Made by a program: the position numbers and the translations under genes
Notes under the pieces: generated by a model
Database searches by the model: none
Told to the model about the DNA's origin: nothing
What the model saw: the letters and a program-made list of their open reading frames with translations, nothing else
Assembly: GCF_003416765.1 (NCBI RefSeq)
Contig: NZ_QSNG01000001.1
Location: 460,742-524,741, forward strand
DNA from: Paratractidigestivibacter faecalis
GTDB taxonomy: Bacteria; Actinomycetota; Coriobacteriia; Coriobacteriales; Atopobiaceae
Direction: 5' to 3'
DNA: 64,000 nt
Shown: positions 1 to 8,298 of the stretch, piece after piece
Position numbering within the stretch: position 1 is the first letter of the stretch
Layout of the letters: the number at the start of each line of letters is the position of its first letter

Positions 1-1
1 C

Positions 2-256
2 GTGCAGGCCGCCGGCGACACCGCGCCGGCCCGCACCGCCGTCGCCGGCCGAGGCGTGCGTGTCATGGCGGCCCGCGTGTCGGCAGACCTCCTTGCGCCC
101 CGGGGCGGCGTCGTTGTGGAGCACGGCCGCGTGGGCCTGGGCTGCTCTAACGGCACGCTCGAGCTGCTGCGCGTGAAGCCGGACGGCAAGCGCGAGATGG
201 AGGCCTCCGCCTGGGCCGCCGGCCTTCGCGGCGAGCTCTCTTGGGAGCGCATCTAG
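2..256 (+). CDS. fmt: Methionyl-tRNA formyltransferase, C-terminal fragment (cut by window edge)
   Basis: The frame is open from the left edge and encodes the last 84 residues of a protein. The stretch GTLELLRVKPDGKREM is typical of the C-terminal tRNA-binding domain of Fmt, which formylates Met-tRNA(fMet) for translation initiation in the cytoplasm. The catalytic N-terminal domain lies outside the window. Its stop codon overlaps the GTG start of rsmB (TAGTG), and fmt-rsmB is a common gene order, so the context supports the call. Only the tail is visible; another OB-like C-terminal domain is possible but less likely. Confidence 0.75.
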   Translation: MQAAGDTAPARTAVAGRGVRVMAARVSADLLAPRGGVVVEHGRVGLGCSNGTLELLRVKPDGKREMEASAWAAGLRGELSWERI

Positions 257-1581
257 TGGCTGGCCAGGCCGGGCTGGCGCCCGCGCGCAGGGTGGCCCTC
301 GGCGTGACGTCCGAGCGCCGCCGCCGGGACGCCCGTGCCCGTGACCTCTTGCGCGCCTACGCCGCCATGGGCGCCCTCGACGAGCGCGACCGCGCCCTGG
401 CGAGCCGCCTGGTGCTGGGAAGCGTGGCCGCCGAGGGCGAGCTTGACCGCGTCATAGACTCCCACCTGCGCCGGGGCGCCAAGCTGGAGCCCCGCGTGAG
501 GGACGCGCTGCGCCTCGCCGTCTTCGAGGTGCTCTACCTGGACACCCCGGACTCCGTTGCTGCGAGCCAGGGCGTCGAGCTCGTCCGTACGGTGGCCCCG
601 CGCGCGGCGGGCCTGGCAAACGCCGTCCTGCGCCGCGTGGCCGGCGAGGACGTCGCCCGCCTGGCCGCCAGCCGCGAGGCCCTGGCTCGCGGGCGCTTCT
701 CGGTGTACGACATGGCCCACGTGGGCGGGCTTCCCATCTGGCTCTGCGAGGCCGCGCTGGGCGCCCTTGGGCGCGAGGGTGCCGCCTCCTATGCCGAGGA
801 CGCGCTCGCGCCCGCGCTGCCCACCGTGGCGGCAAACCGCTGCAGACACAGCGAGGCCGAGGCCGTCTCGCTGCTTAGGGAGGCCGGCTGCGACCCGGCT
901 GCCGGCGTGCTGCCGGGAAGCATCCTGCTCGGCCGCATGGCGCGGCTCGCCCCCTCGGGCCTGGTTGACGCCGTGGACGTGCTCCCGTGCGACTACGCCG
1001 CCCAGGAGGTGGCGCTTCTCGCCAGGCCCCGCCCGGGCTCCCGCGTGCTAGAGGTGGGGCAGGGCCGCGGCACCAAGACGGTGCTGCTGGAGTCCGTTGC
1101 CTGCGCCGCCGGCGGGCCGTGCGAGGTCACGGCCGTTGAGGTGGACGCCGCAAAGTCCGCTGCCGCCGCAAGGCGCATGGAGAAGGCCGGCTTGGCCGAG
1201 CACGTGAGGTGCGTGGCCGACGACGGGCGCGCCCTCGATGCCCTTGGCGATGACCTCTTTGACCTGGTCTTTGTTGACGCACCCTGCACGGGCACGGGCA
1301 CGCTCTCGCGCCACCCCGAGATTGCGTGGTCGCTGGCCGATTCCTCAGTGGCGGGCCTTTCTCGCCTGCAGCTCGAGATGCTGACGGCGGCGTCGGCCCA
1401 CGCGCGCCGTGGCGGGCGGCTGGTCTACTCCACCTGCTCCATCCTCGCCGAGGAGAACGAGCGCCTGGTGGAGGCCTTCCTCTCTAGCCCGTCGGGCGCC
1501 CGCTACGAGCTCGTGGGCACGCATCGCACCGCCATCCCCGGCGCCGACCGCCACTTCTGCGCCACCTTCCGCCGCCGCTAG
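256..1581 (+). CDS. rsmB: 16S rRNA (cytosine-967-C5) methyltransferase RsmB
   Basis: About 441 residues, the normal length for RsmB, which methylates C967 of 16S rRNA using S-adenosylmethionine. The N-terminal ~140 residues have the NusB-like RNA-binding fold pattern (ARDLLRAYAAMGALDERDRALASRLV). A SAM-binding motif VLEVGQGRGTKT lies near residue 263. The catalytic and release cysteines are seen in APCTGTGTLSRHPEIAW (about residue 341) and YSTCSILAEENE (about residue 390). I chose GTG 256, which overlaps the fmt stop; an in-frame TTG at 241 would add five residues. Translational coupling with fmt is likely. Confidence 0.93.
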   Translation: MAGQAGLAPARRVALGVTSERRRRDARARDLLRAYAAMGALDERDRALASRLVLGSVAAEGELDRVIDSHLRRGAKLEPRVRDALRLAVFEVLYLDTPDSVAASQGVELVRTVAPRAAGLANAVLRRVAGEDVARLAASREALARGRFSVYDMAHVGGLPIWLCEAALGALGREGAASYAEDALAPALPTVAANRCRHSEAEAVSLLREAGCDPAAGVLPGSILLGRMARLAPSGLVDAVDVLPCDYAAQEVALLARPRPGSRVLEVGQGRGTKTVLLESVACAAGGPCEVTAVEVDAAKSAAAARRMEKAGLAEHVRCVADDGRALDALGDDLFDLVFVDAPCTGTGTLSRHPEIAWSLADSSVAGLSRLQLEMLTAASAHARRGGRLVYSTCSILAEENERLVEAFLSSPSGARYELVGTHRTAIPGADRHFCATFRRR

Positions 1582-1610
1582 GCGCCACCTCTGCCCCTGC
1601 CGTCCCGCGC

Positions 1611-1673
1611 TTTGCATGTGAACCTGGTCGCTGCCATGGCGCCCACCGACCACATTCGCATGCAAGCTGCGGG
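1611..1673. repeat. Intergenic palindromic element, copy 1 (TTGCATGTGAA...TTCGCATGCAA)
   Basis: Arms at 1612-1622 and 1655-1665 are inverted repeats with one mismatch. An inner pair GGTCG (1626-1630) / CGACC also can fold. The right arm and flank CATGCAAGCTGCGGG (1659-1673) recur exactly at 23320-23334, where the left arm is also shared, so this is one of at least two dispersed copies. It is followed by CTTCTCGTC (1676-1684), a variant of the window-wide 9-mer. It could serve as a terminator for rsmB, but there is no T-run. Confidence 0.7.
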
Positions 1674-1684
1674 CACTTCTCGTC

Positions 1685-1745
1685 TTGCAAATAATACGAA
1701 GTCGGACTAAACTGTCCCGTGCTTTGTCCGAAATCGGATTAAGTT
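1685..1745 (+). promoter_or_regulatory. Promoter with two candidate MarR operators
   Basis: A good sigma-70-like promoter is visible: TTGCAA at 1685-1690, a 17-base spacer, and TAAACT at 1708-1713. Two similar sites lie on it: AGTCGGACTAAACT (1700-1713) and AATCGGATTAAGTT (1732-1745). Each begins with a near-perfect 9-bp palindrome (AGTCGGACT, AATCGGATT). They are 32 bp apart, about three helical turns. One covers the spacer and -10 and the other the start of the transcript, as expected for autorepression by the MarR protein encoded next. The role is inferred. Confidence 0.7.
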
Positions 1746-1758
1746 AGCGAGGTCAAAC

Positions 1759-2229
1759 ATGGCGAGAAACACGCAGGACTCCCTGCGCGAGCAGTCGCGC
1801 CAGATGGACTGCCTCTACAACGAGACCGACCGCCTCTACAACGGCTTTGCCCGCAGCTGCGGGCTCTCCGAGTGCGCGTACTGGGTCATGTACGAGATCG
1901 AGGTCTCCTCGGGCTCCGCCTCCCTGCGGGGCATGGCCGAGGCCTTCTCACTCAGCAAGCAGACGCTGAGCTCGGCCGTCAAGTTGCTGGAGGCCAAGGG
2001 CCTCATCGAGCTCTCCTTTGAGGAGGGGAGCCGCAAGAACAAGGTGGCCTCGTTCACCGAGGCGGGCCGCGCGTTCTCGCGCGAGCGCATCGTCCCGGCC
2101 ATCGAGGCCGAGTCGCGCGCCTTTGGCTCGCTTGAGCCCGAGGAGCGCAAGCGGCTGGTGGCCCTCGTCTCCAAGTACGCCAGCGCCATTCGTCGCGAGC
2201 TCGACGCCCTGAAGGAGGGGGAGAAGTGA
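1759..2229 (+). CDS. MarR-family transcriptional regulator
   Basis: 156 residues, typical for MarR. The winged helix-turn-helix is visible around residues 55-95 (MAEAFSLSKQTLSSAVKLLE, then AKGLI, then a basic wing EEGSRKNKV). The flanking helices would form the dimer interface. The start is ATG with GAGG upstream. The stop overlaps the start of the downstream ABC exporter gene (TGATG), so the three genes form one operon. By analogy with other marR-ABC-ABC operons it probably represses exporter expression until a substrate or drug binds. The ligand cannot be told from sequence. Confidence 0.9.
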   Translation: MARNTQDSLREQSRQMDCLYNETDRLYNGFARSCGLSECAYWVMYEIEVSSGSASLRGMAEAFSLSKQTLSSAVKLLEAKGLIELSFEEGSRKNKVASFTEAGRAFSRERIVPAIEAESRAFGSLEPEERKRLVALVSKYASAIRRELDALKEGEK

Positions 2230-4049
2230 TGCAGACCCAGACGAAGCAAGCCAAGGCCAAGAAGACGGGCGAGCTCGCCCTGCTTCTGCGCCTGATGTCT
2301 CCGTACAAGGCGCTCATCGCGGGCCTCGTGGTCACACTCATGTGCGACATCACGGGCATGCTGGTCATCCCGACGCAGCTCAGCGCCCTTCTCAACACCG
2401 CCATCACCACGCGCGACATGGCCGAGGTGGCCCGTCACGGCATCATCATGCTCGTGGCCGCGCTAGTGGGCTCCGGCGGAAACGTGATCTCGTACCGCCT
2501 GGCCGCGCGACTGGCGGCAAACGTGGGCCGCGACCTGCGCTGCGAGGTCTACCGCAAGTCCCTCGAGCTCTCGGGCTATGAGTTTGGCCAGCTGGGCGCC
2601 GGCTCCATGATCACGCGCACCCTCTCTGACGCCAACGTGGTCCAGCAGACCATCATCATGTCCTTCGTCATGATCAGCCCGGTGCCCGTGACCTGCGTCA
2701 TCGCCACCGTCATGGCCTTTGGCATAGACCCGGTCATGGGCTGGCTGCTGCTTGCCGTCATCGTGCTCACCCTGGGCGCCATGGCCTTTGCCGTGTGGAA
2801 GTCCGCGCCGGTCTTCACCGTGCTGCAGGGCTTCATCGACCGCATGAACACCCGCCTGCGCGAGTCCATCACCGGCGTGCGCGTCATCCGCGCCTTTGGC
2901 AAGGAGCCCCACGAGCGCCAGAAGCTCGACCAGACCTTTGAGGACTACGCCGGCCGCGCCATCCGCGTGAACCTGGTCTTTGCGACCGTAGACTCGCTGA
3001 CGTTCTTCTTCATGAACGCCGTGGAGTCTGCCATCTTCTGGGTGGGCGCTGACCGCGTGGGCGCTCACGCCATGCAGATCGGTTCCATATCCGCCCTGGT
3101 GGGGTATGCCATGCTCATCATGTTCTTCATGATGATGGCCCAGTTCTGCGTCCTGCAGATTCCGCGCGCCTGGGCGTGCCTCTCTCGCGCCAACGAGGTC
3201 CTGGACATAGATCCCGCAATCAAGGACCCGGCTGCCGGCAACCTGGCTGCCGCCGGCCGCGCTGACGGCGAGAAGCCCGCGTCGCCCGCGGCCCCCGACG
3301 CCGACGAGGTCGCCCGCTTTGACCATGTGAGCTTCCGCTTTGAGGACGCTGACGAGGACACCCTGCGCGACCTGGACTTTGTTCTGCGCCGCGGCCAGAC
3401 CACGGCCATCATAGGCAACACCGGCTCGGGCAAGTCCACCATCGCCAAGCTCCTGCTGCGCTTCCACGACGTCACCTCGGGCAGCGTCCGGCTGGGCGGC
3501 GCCGACGTGCGCGACCAGACCCAGGACGCCCTGCGCGCCCAGGTGGCCTATGTGCCCCAGGCGGCGTGGCTCTTCTCGGGGACCATCGCCCAGAACCTGC
3601 GGCACGGACGCGCCGAGGCCACCGACGAGGAGCTCTGGCACGCGCTTGACGTTGCCCAGGCCGACTTCGTGCGCGGCCTTCCCGACGGGCTGGGCTCGCG
3701 CGTGGCCCAGGGCGGCTCCAACTTCAGCGGCGGCCAGCGCCAGCGCCTGGCCATCGCCCGCGCCCTCGTGCGCCACGCCGACCTCTACGTCTTTGACGAC
3801 TCCTTCTCGGCGCTGGACTTCCGTACCGACGCGGCCCTGCGCCGCGCGCTGGCACCCGAGCTCGCCCACGCGGCCACGCTCGTCATTGCGCAGCGCGTGA
3901 GCACCATCCGCGACGCGGACCAGATCGTGGTCCTCTCCGAGGGTCGCGTCGTGGGCCTGGGCACCCACGACGAGCTCATGCGCGCGTGCCCCACGTACAA
4001 GGAGATCGCCGACTCCCAGGCAAGGGGAGGGGAGCAGAACGATGACTAG
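2229..4049 (+). CDS. ABC exporter half-transporter, degenerate-site subunit
   Basis: About 606 residues: an N-terminal six-helix exporter domain (roughly residues 20-310) followed by an ATPase domain. Walker A GNTGSGKST lies near residue 396, the signature FSGGQRQR near 498 and Walker B near 521. The catalytic glutamate after Walker B is aspartate (FDDSFSALD) and the switch histidine is glutamine (IAQRVST, about 552). These changes are characteristic of the non-canonical site in heterodimeric exporters such as BmrCD and TM287/288. It overlaps marR by one base and the next gene by 8 bp, consistent with a coupled heterodimer. The substrate is unknown; drug or peptide/lipid export is plausible. 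Confidence 0.92.
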   Translation: MQTQTKQAKAKKTGELALLLRLMSPYKALIAGLVVTLMCDITGMLVIPTQLSALLNTAITTRDMAEVARHGIIMLVAALVGSGGNVISYRLAARLAANVGRDLRCEVYRKSLELSGYEFGQLGAGSMITRTLSDANVVQQTIIMSFVMISPVPVTCVIATVMAFGIDPVMGWLLLAVIVLTLGAMAFAVWKSAPVFTVLQGFIDRMNTRLRESITGVRVIRAFGKEPHERQKLDQTFEDYAGRAIRVNLVFATVDSLTFFFMNAVESAIFWVGADRVGAHAMQIGSISALVGYAMLIMFFMMMAQFCVLQIPRAWACLSRANEVLDIDPAIKDPAAGNLAAAGRADGEKPASPAAPDADEVARFDHVSFRFEDADEDTLRDLDFVLRRGQTTAIIGNTGSGKSTIAKLLLRFHDVTSGSVRLGGADVRDQTQDALRAQVAYVPQAAWLFSGTIAQNLRHGRAEATDEELWHALDVAQADFVRGLPDGLGSRVAQGGSNFSGGQRQRLAIARALVRHADLYVFDDSFSALDFRTDAALRRALAPELAHAATLVIAQRVSTIRDADQIVVLSEGRVVGLGTHDELMRACPTYKEIADSQARGGEQNDD

Positions 4050-5937
4050 CAAGAAAGAAGAGGCGCGCGAGAGGGACGCGCTTCTCGCCGAGAAGGACAT
4101 GGCTGACGGTGTCGTGGCCGCCGACGCCGCCCCCGCGGACCCGGCCCCCGACGAGGAGTCCGAGGTCCCCACCGACGCCGCCACAACCGCCCGTCGCCTC
4201 TGGGAGGCCGCGACCGGCCAGCGCTGGCGCGTGGTGGTGGCCGCCGCCAGCGCGGTGGCCTACGTCTGCTTCAGCCTGGCCGCCCCCGCCTACAGCGCGG
4301 GGCTGGTGGACCTGCTGTGGGCAAACATCCAGGAGGCCTTTGCCGCGGGCACGGGCTTTGTGGTCACGCTGGACAACGGCGGCACTCAGATTCTGACCTT
4401 CCTGGGCATCTGGACGGCCGCGTGGGTCTTCTACACCGTGCAGTCCCTGGTCATGGCGAGCTTTGCCGAGCGCCTGAACCTGGGCCTGCGCCGTCAGATC
4501 TCCGCCAAGGTCGGGCGCCTGCCGCTTTCCTACTATGACGCCCACCAGCCCGGAGACACCATCAGCCGTGCAACCAACGACCTGGACAAGGTCTCCGAGG
4601 TGCTGCAGCGCGGCCTTCTGCAGCTGCTCATCTCGGTGGTCACCCTCGTGGGCGCAACCATCATGATGGCCCGCTACAGCCTCGCGCTCACGGGCGTCTT
4701 CCTGGTGTTTTCCGTGGCGTCCTTCGTGCTGACCAAGGTGGTCTCGGCCCGCACGCTGGTCTACGCCTCGGAACGCCAGGCCTCGCTGGGCAGGCTCACC
4801 GGCAAGGTGGAGGAGGCCTACTCAGGCCGTGCCGTCATCAAGTCCTTCGGGCGCGACGACGCCAGCGCGGCGGAGATCGCCGAGGCAGCCGAGGCCTTTG
4901 CCCGCACGAGCGAGCGCATGGACTTTGTGACCAACGCCATCAGCCCGGCCATCCGCTTCCTCACGCGCCTGGCGCAGGTGGGCATCGGCCTGCTCGCGGG
5001 CGGTATGCTGGTTGCGGGGCAGCTCACCGTCGGCGTCTTCCAGGCGTTCTTCCAGTACGTGACCCAGGCCACCGAGCCCCTGACGCAGCTCTCGCTCACG
5101 GTGAACCAGCTGCAGGGCGCCCTGGCCGCCGCCGAGCGCGTCTTCCGCCTGCTCGACGAGCCCGAGGTGGAGCCCGACCCGGCCGAGCCCCTGCGTCCCG
5201 TCGAGCCCGTGCGCGGACAGGTGGCCTTCGAGCACGTGCGCTTTGGCTACGACCCGGCGCGTCCGCTCATGCATGACGTGAGCCTCGTCGCCGAGCCCGG
5301 CCAGAAGGTGGCCATCGTGGGTGCCACGGGAGCGGGCAAGACCACCCTCATCAACCTCCTCATGCGCTTCTACGAGGTGGACGGCGGCCGCATCACGCTG
5401 GACGGCGTGGACACCCGCCAGATGACCCGCGCCGACCTGCGCCGCCAGTTTGGCATGGTGCTGCAGGACGCCTGGCTCTTCGAGGGCAGCATCGCCCAGA
5501 ACATTGCCTACGGCCACCCGGGCGCCACGCGCGAGGAGGTTGAGGCCGCGGCCCGTGCCGCCCACGTGGACTTCTTCGTGCGCACCCTGCCCCAGGGCTA
5601 CGATACCAAGATCTCCAACGACGGCGAGAACATCAGCCAGGGCCAGCGCCAGCTCCTGACCATCGCCCGTGCCATGCTCTGCGACCCTGCCATCCTCATC
5701 CTGGACGAGGCCACCTCAAGCGTGGACACCCGCACCGAGCAGGCCATCGTGCGCGCCATGGAGGCCATCATGGAGAACCGCACGAGCTTCGTCATCGCCC
5801 ACCGCCTCTCCACCATCGTGGACGCCGACCTCATCCTGGTCATGGACCACGGCACCATCATCGAGCAGGGCACCCACGCCGAGCTCCTCGCCGCGGGCGG
5901 CACCTACGCCGAGCTCTATCAGTCGCAGTTTGCATAG
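4042..5937 (+). CDS. ABC exporter half-transporter, catalytic subunit
   Basis: 631 residues. An acidic, Ala/Pro/Asp-rich N-terminal extension of about 55 residues precedes the first membrane helix, then a six-helix exporter domain and an ATPase domain. Walker A GATGAGKTT lies near residue 427, the signature SQGQRQ near 531, LDEATSSVD near 553 and switch histidine AHRLST near 586. Unlike its partner it keeps the catalytic Glu and His, so it should supply the hydrolytic residues for one ATP site of the heterodimer. Its start overlaps the partner's stop by 8 bp. It is followed by a strong hairpin terminator. Confidence 0.92.
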   Translation: MTSKKEEARERDALLAEKDMADGVVAADAAPADPAPDEESEVPTDAATTARRLWEAATGQRWRVVVAAASAVAYVCFSLAAPAYSAGLVDLLWANIQEAFAAGTGFVVTLDNGGTQILTFLGIWTAAWVFYTVQSLVMASFAERLNLGLRRQISAKVGRLPLSYYDAHQPGDTISRATNDLDKVSEVLQRGLLQLLISVVTLVGATIMMARYSLALTGVFLVFSVASFVLTKVVSARTLVYASERQASLGRLTGKVEEAYSGRAVIKSFGRDDASAAEIAEAAEAFARTSERMDFVTNAISPAIRFLTRLAQVGIGLLAGGMLVAGQLTVGVFQAFFQYVTQATEPLTQLSLTVNQLQGALAAAERVFRLLDEPEVEPDPAEPLRPVEPVRGQVAFEHVRFGYDPARPLMHDVSLVAEPGQKVAIVGATGAGKTTLINLLMRFYEVDGGRITLDGVDTRQMTRADLRRQFGMVLQDAWLFEGSIAQNIAYGHPGATREEVEAAARAAHVDFFVRTLPQGYDTKISNDGENISQGQRQLLTIARAMLCDPAILILDEATSSVDTRTEQAIVRAMEAIMENRTSFVIAHRLSTIVDADLILVMDHGTIIEQGTHAELLAAGGTYAELYQSQFA

Positions 5938-5938
5938 G

Positions 5939-5958
5939 GGCGAGAAGCGCTTCTTGCC
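5939..5958. repeat. Palindromic dimer of the over-represented 9-mer
   Basis: GGCGAGAAG-CG-CTTCTTGCC sits two bases after the stop of the exporter gene. It is a 20-bp palindrome with one mismatch. The same layout (9-mer, two bases, inverted 9-mer) recurs at 6051-6070 and 8374-8393. Confidence 0.7.
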
Positions 5959-5974
5959 TGGCCGTCTGCCTGTC

Positions 5975-6038
5975 TGTCTGCCACAAAAACCGACCTGGGT
6001 ATCCACCTCCGGACACCCAGGTCGGTTTTTTGGCAGAC
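5975..6038. terminator. Bidirectional hairpin terminator between convergent genes
   Basis: The arms AAAAACCGACCTGGGT (5985-6000) and ACCCAGGTCGGTTTTT (6015-6030) are perfectly complementary. The stem is extended outward by GTCTGCC/GGCAGAC. T-runs on both strands and convergent flanking genes (exporter on plus, FmdB protein on minus) indicate a terminator for both directions. Confidence 0.9.
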
Positions 6039-6050
6039 GGTCTGTCGGTC

Positions 6051-6070
6051 GTCGAGAAGCCCTTCTCGCC
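6051..6070. repeat. Palindromic dimer of the over-represented 9-mer
   Basis: GTCGAGAAG-CC-CTTCTCGCC lies just past the end of the minus-strand FmdB gene. It differs from the perfect dimer at 8374-8393 only at one arm position and the two central bases. Confidence 0.65.
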
Positions 6071-6073
6071 GCG

Positions 6074-6310
6074 CTATGCGTTGGGGCAGCCCTCACAGCA
6101 GCCACCGCTGGTGGCCTCGGTGCAGGAGTCGCCGCCGCGCTGGTCGGTGTTGTAGAAGCCGGAGCCCTTGAAGACGATGCCGGAGGCGCCAAAGACCTGC
6201 GCGGCCTCGGCCCCGCAGCTGGGGCAGGTTACCTCGGGGTGGGAGCCCATGGGGTGCTCGACCTCAAAGGTGGTGCCGCAGGACGTGCACTTGTAGTCAT
6301 AACGAGCCAT
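6074..6310 (-). CDS. FmdB-family zinc-ribbon protein
   Basis: 78 residues from ATG at 6310, which has GGAGG at 6317-6321; an upstream extension in the same frame lacks a ribosome-binding site. The N-terminal MARYDYKCTSCGTTFEVEH and Cys8, Cys11, Cys29 and Cys32 match the FmdB/CxxC-CxxC family (putative regulatory zinc ribbon). The short C-terminal tail is cysteine-rich (DSCTEATSGGCCEGCPNA), which is common in these proteins. Family members are small and of uncertain function; a role in DNA or RNA binding or metal homeostasis is only inferred. Confidence 0.88.
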   Translation of the reverse strand: MARYDYKCTSCGTTFEVEHPMGSHPEVTCPSCGAEAAQVFGASGIVFKGSGFYNTDQRGGDSCTEATSGGCCEGCPNA

Positions 6311-6473
6311 TTGTATCCTCCGTGCAAAAGCGTGTCCGGGCGCGCGTGCGCCGCAATCGTTCAAACAGGGGATACCTTACCCAAACGAGGCCGCTCGCGT
6401 ATCCGCCGCGCGGCGTTAACATGGACTCTGCCAAACAGGTCAGGGCCGCAAAGCCAGACAGAAAGGGGCTCGC

Positions 6474-7850
6474 ATGCCCATCACCGGTGCCATCTTTGAC
6501 TGCGACGGAACCCTCGCCGACTCCATGGGCATGTGGCGGCAGGTGGTGGAGGGCCTCCTGGTCAAGCGCGGCATGCCCGTCCCGCCCGACTTCTACGAGC
6601 GTACCGAGCCCGTGAGCCTGCGCGACGGCTGCGTCATGGTCCACGAGGAGTTTGGCCTGGGGCGGGATGCGGAGTCCCTCTACGAGGAGCTCTGCGCGGA
6701 CGTGCGCGCGGCCTACGCCCGCGTGCCGCTCCTGCCGGGTGCGCGCGAGTTCCTGCAGGAGCTGGCCTGTGCCGGCATTCCCATGGTCATGGCCTCCTCC
6801 ACGCCGGTGCGCGAGCTCAGGAGCTGCCTTGAGACCCACGGCATCGCCGGCTTCTTCAAGGACGTGGTCTCAACCGAGGACGTGGGCGGGCGCGACAAGG
6901 AGTTCCCCGACGTCTACGAGGAGGCCCTGCGCCGCCTGGGCACGTCCAAGGAGTCCACGTGGGTCTTCGAGGACGCCCCCTTTGGCGTGCAGACCTCCCA
7001 CAGGGCGGGCTTCAACGTGGTGGGCCTCATGAACGACCATGACGGCCGCCGCGAGGAGGACGTGCGTCCCTACTGCGACGTCTACGCGCACGGATACGCC
7101 GAGCTCTCCCTCGCGCTGCTGAACGACTACGCAAGGCCCGCGGACGCCTCCGCCCTCGGCTCCTCGGCTGGCGAGAAGCCCCTGCAGGTCCTGGTGGTCG
7201 ACGGCTCGCCCGAGCCCAGCTCGCCGGAGACGGTGGCCCGCCTTGCCGCCGAGGCGGACTACGTGGTCTGCGCCGATGGCGGGGCCGCCGCGTGCCGCGC
7301 CGCCGGCGTTGCGCCCGACGTCTTCTGCGGCGATGCCGACTCCGCAAGCGCTGACGACGCCGACTGGGCGCGCGCCGCCGCCAAGACCGACATTCGCTTT
7401 CCCGCCGAGAAGTACGCCACGGACCTCTCGCTGGCGCTTGACTGCGCCCGCCACGAGGCCGCGCGCCAGGGTCGCGCGCTGTCGCTGACGCTTACCTGCG
7501 CGAGCGGCGGCAGGCCCGACCACGCCCTGGCCGTGGTGGGCCTCCTGGCGGGGCTCGCCCAAGAGGGGGCCGCGTGCGCACGCCTGGTGGAGGACGCCTC
7601 CGAGCTGCGCGTCCTTGCGCCTGTCGGGCAGGCCGAGTGGCGCCTGGGCCCTGACGCCTGCGGACGCACCTTCAGCGCCGTCGCCGTTGCCCCCAACACC
7701 CGCATTGACGAGAAGGGCCTCAAGTGGGAGCTTGCGGACAAGCCCATGGGGCTTCTCGACGACCTGGGCATCTCCAACGTGGTCGTTGACGCCGACGCCT
7801 GCGTGACCTGCCGCTCCGGCGCCGTCGCCGCGTTCCTGCTGGGGGACTAG
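6474..7850 (+). CDS. Fusion: HAD-family phosphatase/mutase domain + thiamine pyrophosphokinase domain
   Basis: 458 residues with two complete domains. Residues 1-225 form a HAD hydrolase of the beta-phosphoglucomutase type: DCDGTLADS with Asp9/Asp11, a serine motif SSTPVREL near 108, and EDAPFGVQ near 165. From about residue 238 a thiamine pyrophosphokinase domain follows: VVCADGGAA, then VFCGDADSA, then IRFPAEKYATDL, then TCASGGRPDHAL. TPK makes thiamine diphosphate from thiamine and ATP. The HAD half could dephosphorylate thiamine monophosphate or a related metabolite, but that is inference. No frameshift or internal stop separates the domains. RBS AAAGGGG lies just upstream. Confidence 0.85.
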   Translation: MPITGAIFDCDGTLADSMGMWRQVVEGLLVKRGMPVPPDFYERTEPVSLRDGCVMVHEEFGLGRDAESLYEELCADVRAAYARVPLLPGAREFLQELACAGIPMVMASSTPVRELRSCLETHGIAGFFKDVVSTEDVGGRDKEFPDVYEEALRRLGTSKESTWVFEDAPFGVQTSHRAGFNVVGLMNDHDGRREEDVRPYCDVYAHGYAELSLALLNDYARPADASALGSSAGEKPLQVLVVDGSPEPSSPETVARLAAEADYVVCADGGAAACRAAGVAPDVFCGDADSASADDADWARAAAKTDIRFPAEKYATDLSLALDCARHEAARQGRALSLTLTCASGGRPDHALAVVGLLAGLAQEGAACARLVEDASELRVLAPVGQAEWRLGPDACGRTFSAVAVAPNTRIDEKGLKWELADKPMGLLDDLGISNVVVDADACVTCRSGAVAAFLLGD

Positions 7851-7904
7851 CGGCAATGGCCTGCCCGCGGCACAAAAAAGCCACACGTGAGGGCGGCGTT
7901 TTGG

Positions 7905-7932
7905 TTGCAACGGGCGTCTGCTGTGATACACT
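7905..7932 (+). promoter_or_regulatory. Promoter of rpmB
   Basis: TTGCAA (7905-7910), a 16-base spacer and TACACT (7927-7932) form a plausible sigma-70-type promoter about 60 bases upstream of the rpmB start. Confidence 0.55.
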
Positions 7933-7991
7933 CATACAGCTTTTGGAAATTGCGGGCGCGATTTGCGCCGCGCCCCTGAGGAGGTCTAGTC

Positions 7992-8180
7992 ATGTCGAAG
8001 GTTTGTGAGTTCTGCGGTAAGCACGCGGTTGCTGGTCGTTCCATCAGCCACTCCCACCGCACCGTCGCCCGTACGTTCAAGCCCAACATTCAGCGTGTCA
8101 CCGTCGTCGTCGACGGCCACAAGAAGAAGGCCAACGTCTGCACCCGCTGCCTGAAGTCCGGCAAGATCGCCCGCAGCTAG
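7992..8180 (+). CDS. rpmB: 50S ribosomal protein L28, zinc-binding form
   Basis: 62 residues, the usual length of bacterial L28, a protein of the large ribosomal subunit. The sequence CEFCGKHAVAGRSISHSHR and the C-terminal KSGKIAR are diagnostic. Cys5, Cys8, Cys50 and Cys53 form two CxxC pairs, so this is the zinc-ribbon (C+) version, not the zinc-independent paralogue. RBS GAGGAGG lies about 8 bases upstream. It is a monocistronic unit with its own promoter and terminator. Confidence 0.97.
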   Translation: MSKVCEFCGKHAVAGRSISHSHRTVARTFKPNIQRVTVVVDGHKKKANVCTRCLKSGKIARS

Positions 8181-8206
8181 TACGTGCGCAAAATCAGTGC
8201 TTCTGC

Positions 8207-8236
8207 AAGGAGGTCGCTTCGGCGGCCTCCTTTTTT
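8207..8236 (+). terminator. Rho-independent terminator of rpmB
   Basis: AAGGAGGTCGC, a TTCG tetraloop, then GCGGCCTCCTT followed by a T-run: a compact GC-rich hairpin directly after rpmB. Confidence 0.92.
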
Positions 8237-8298
8237 GTTGATGGGGCGGGACGCTCTTCTCGCCGCTCGTCCTTCTCGCCGTCCGCCTTCCCGATTGC

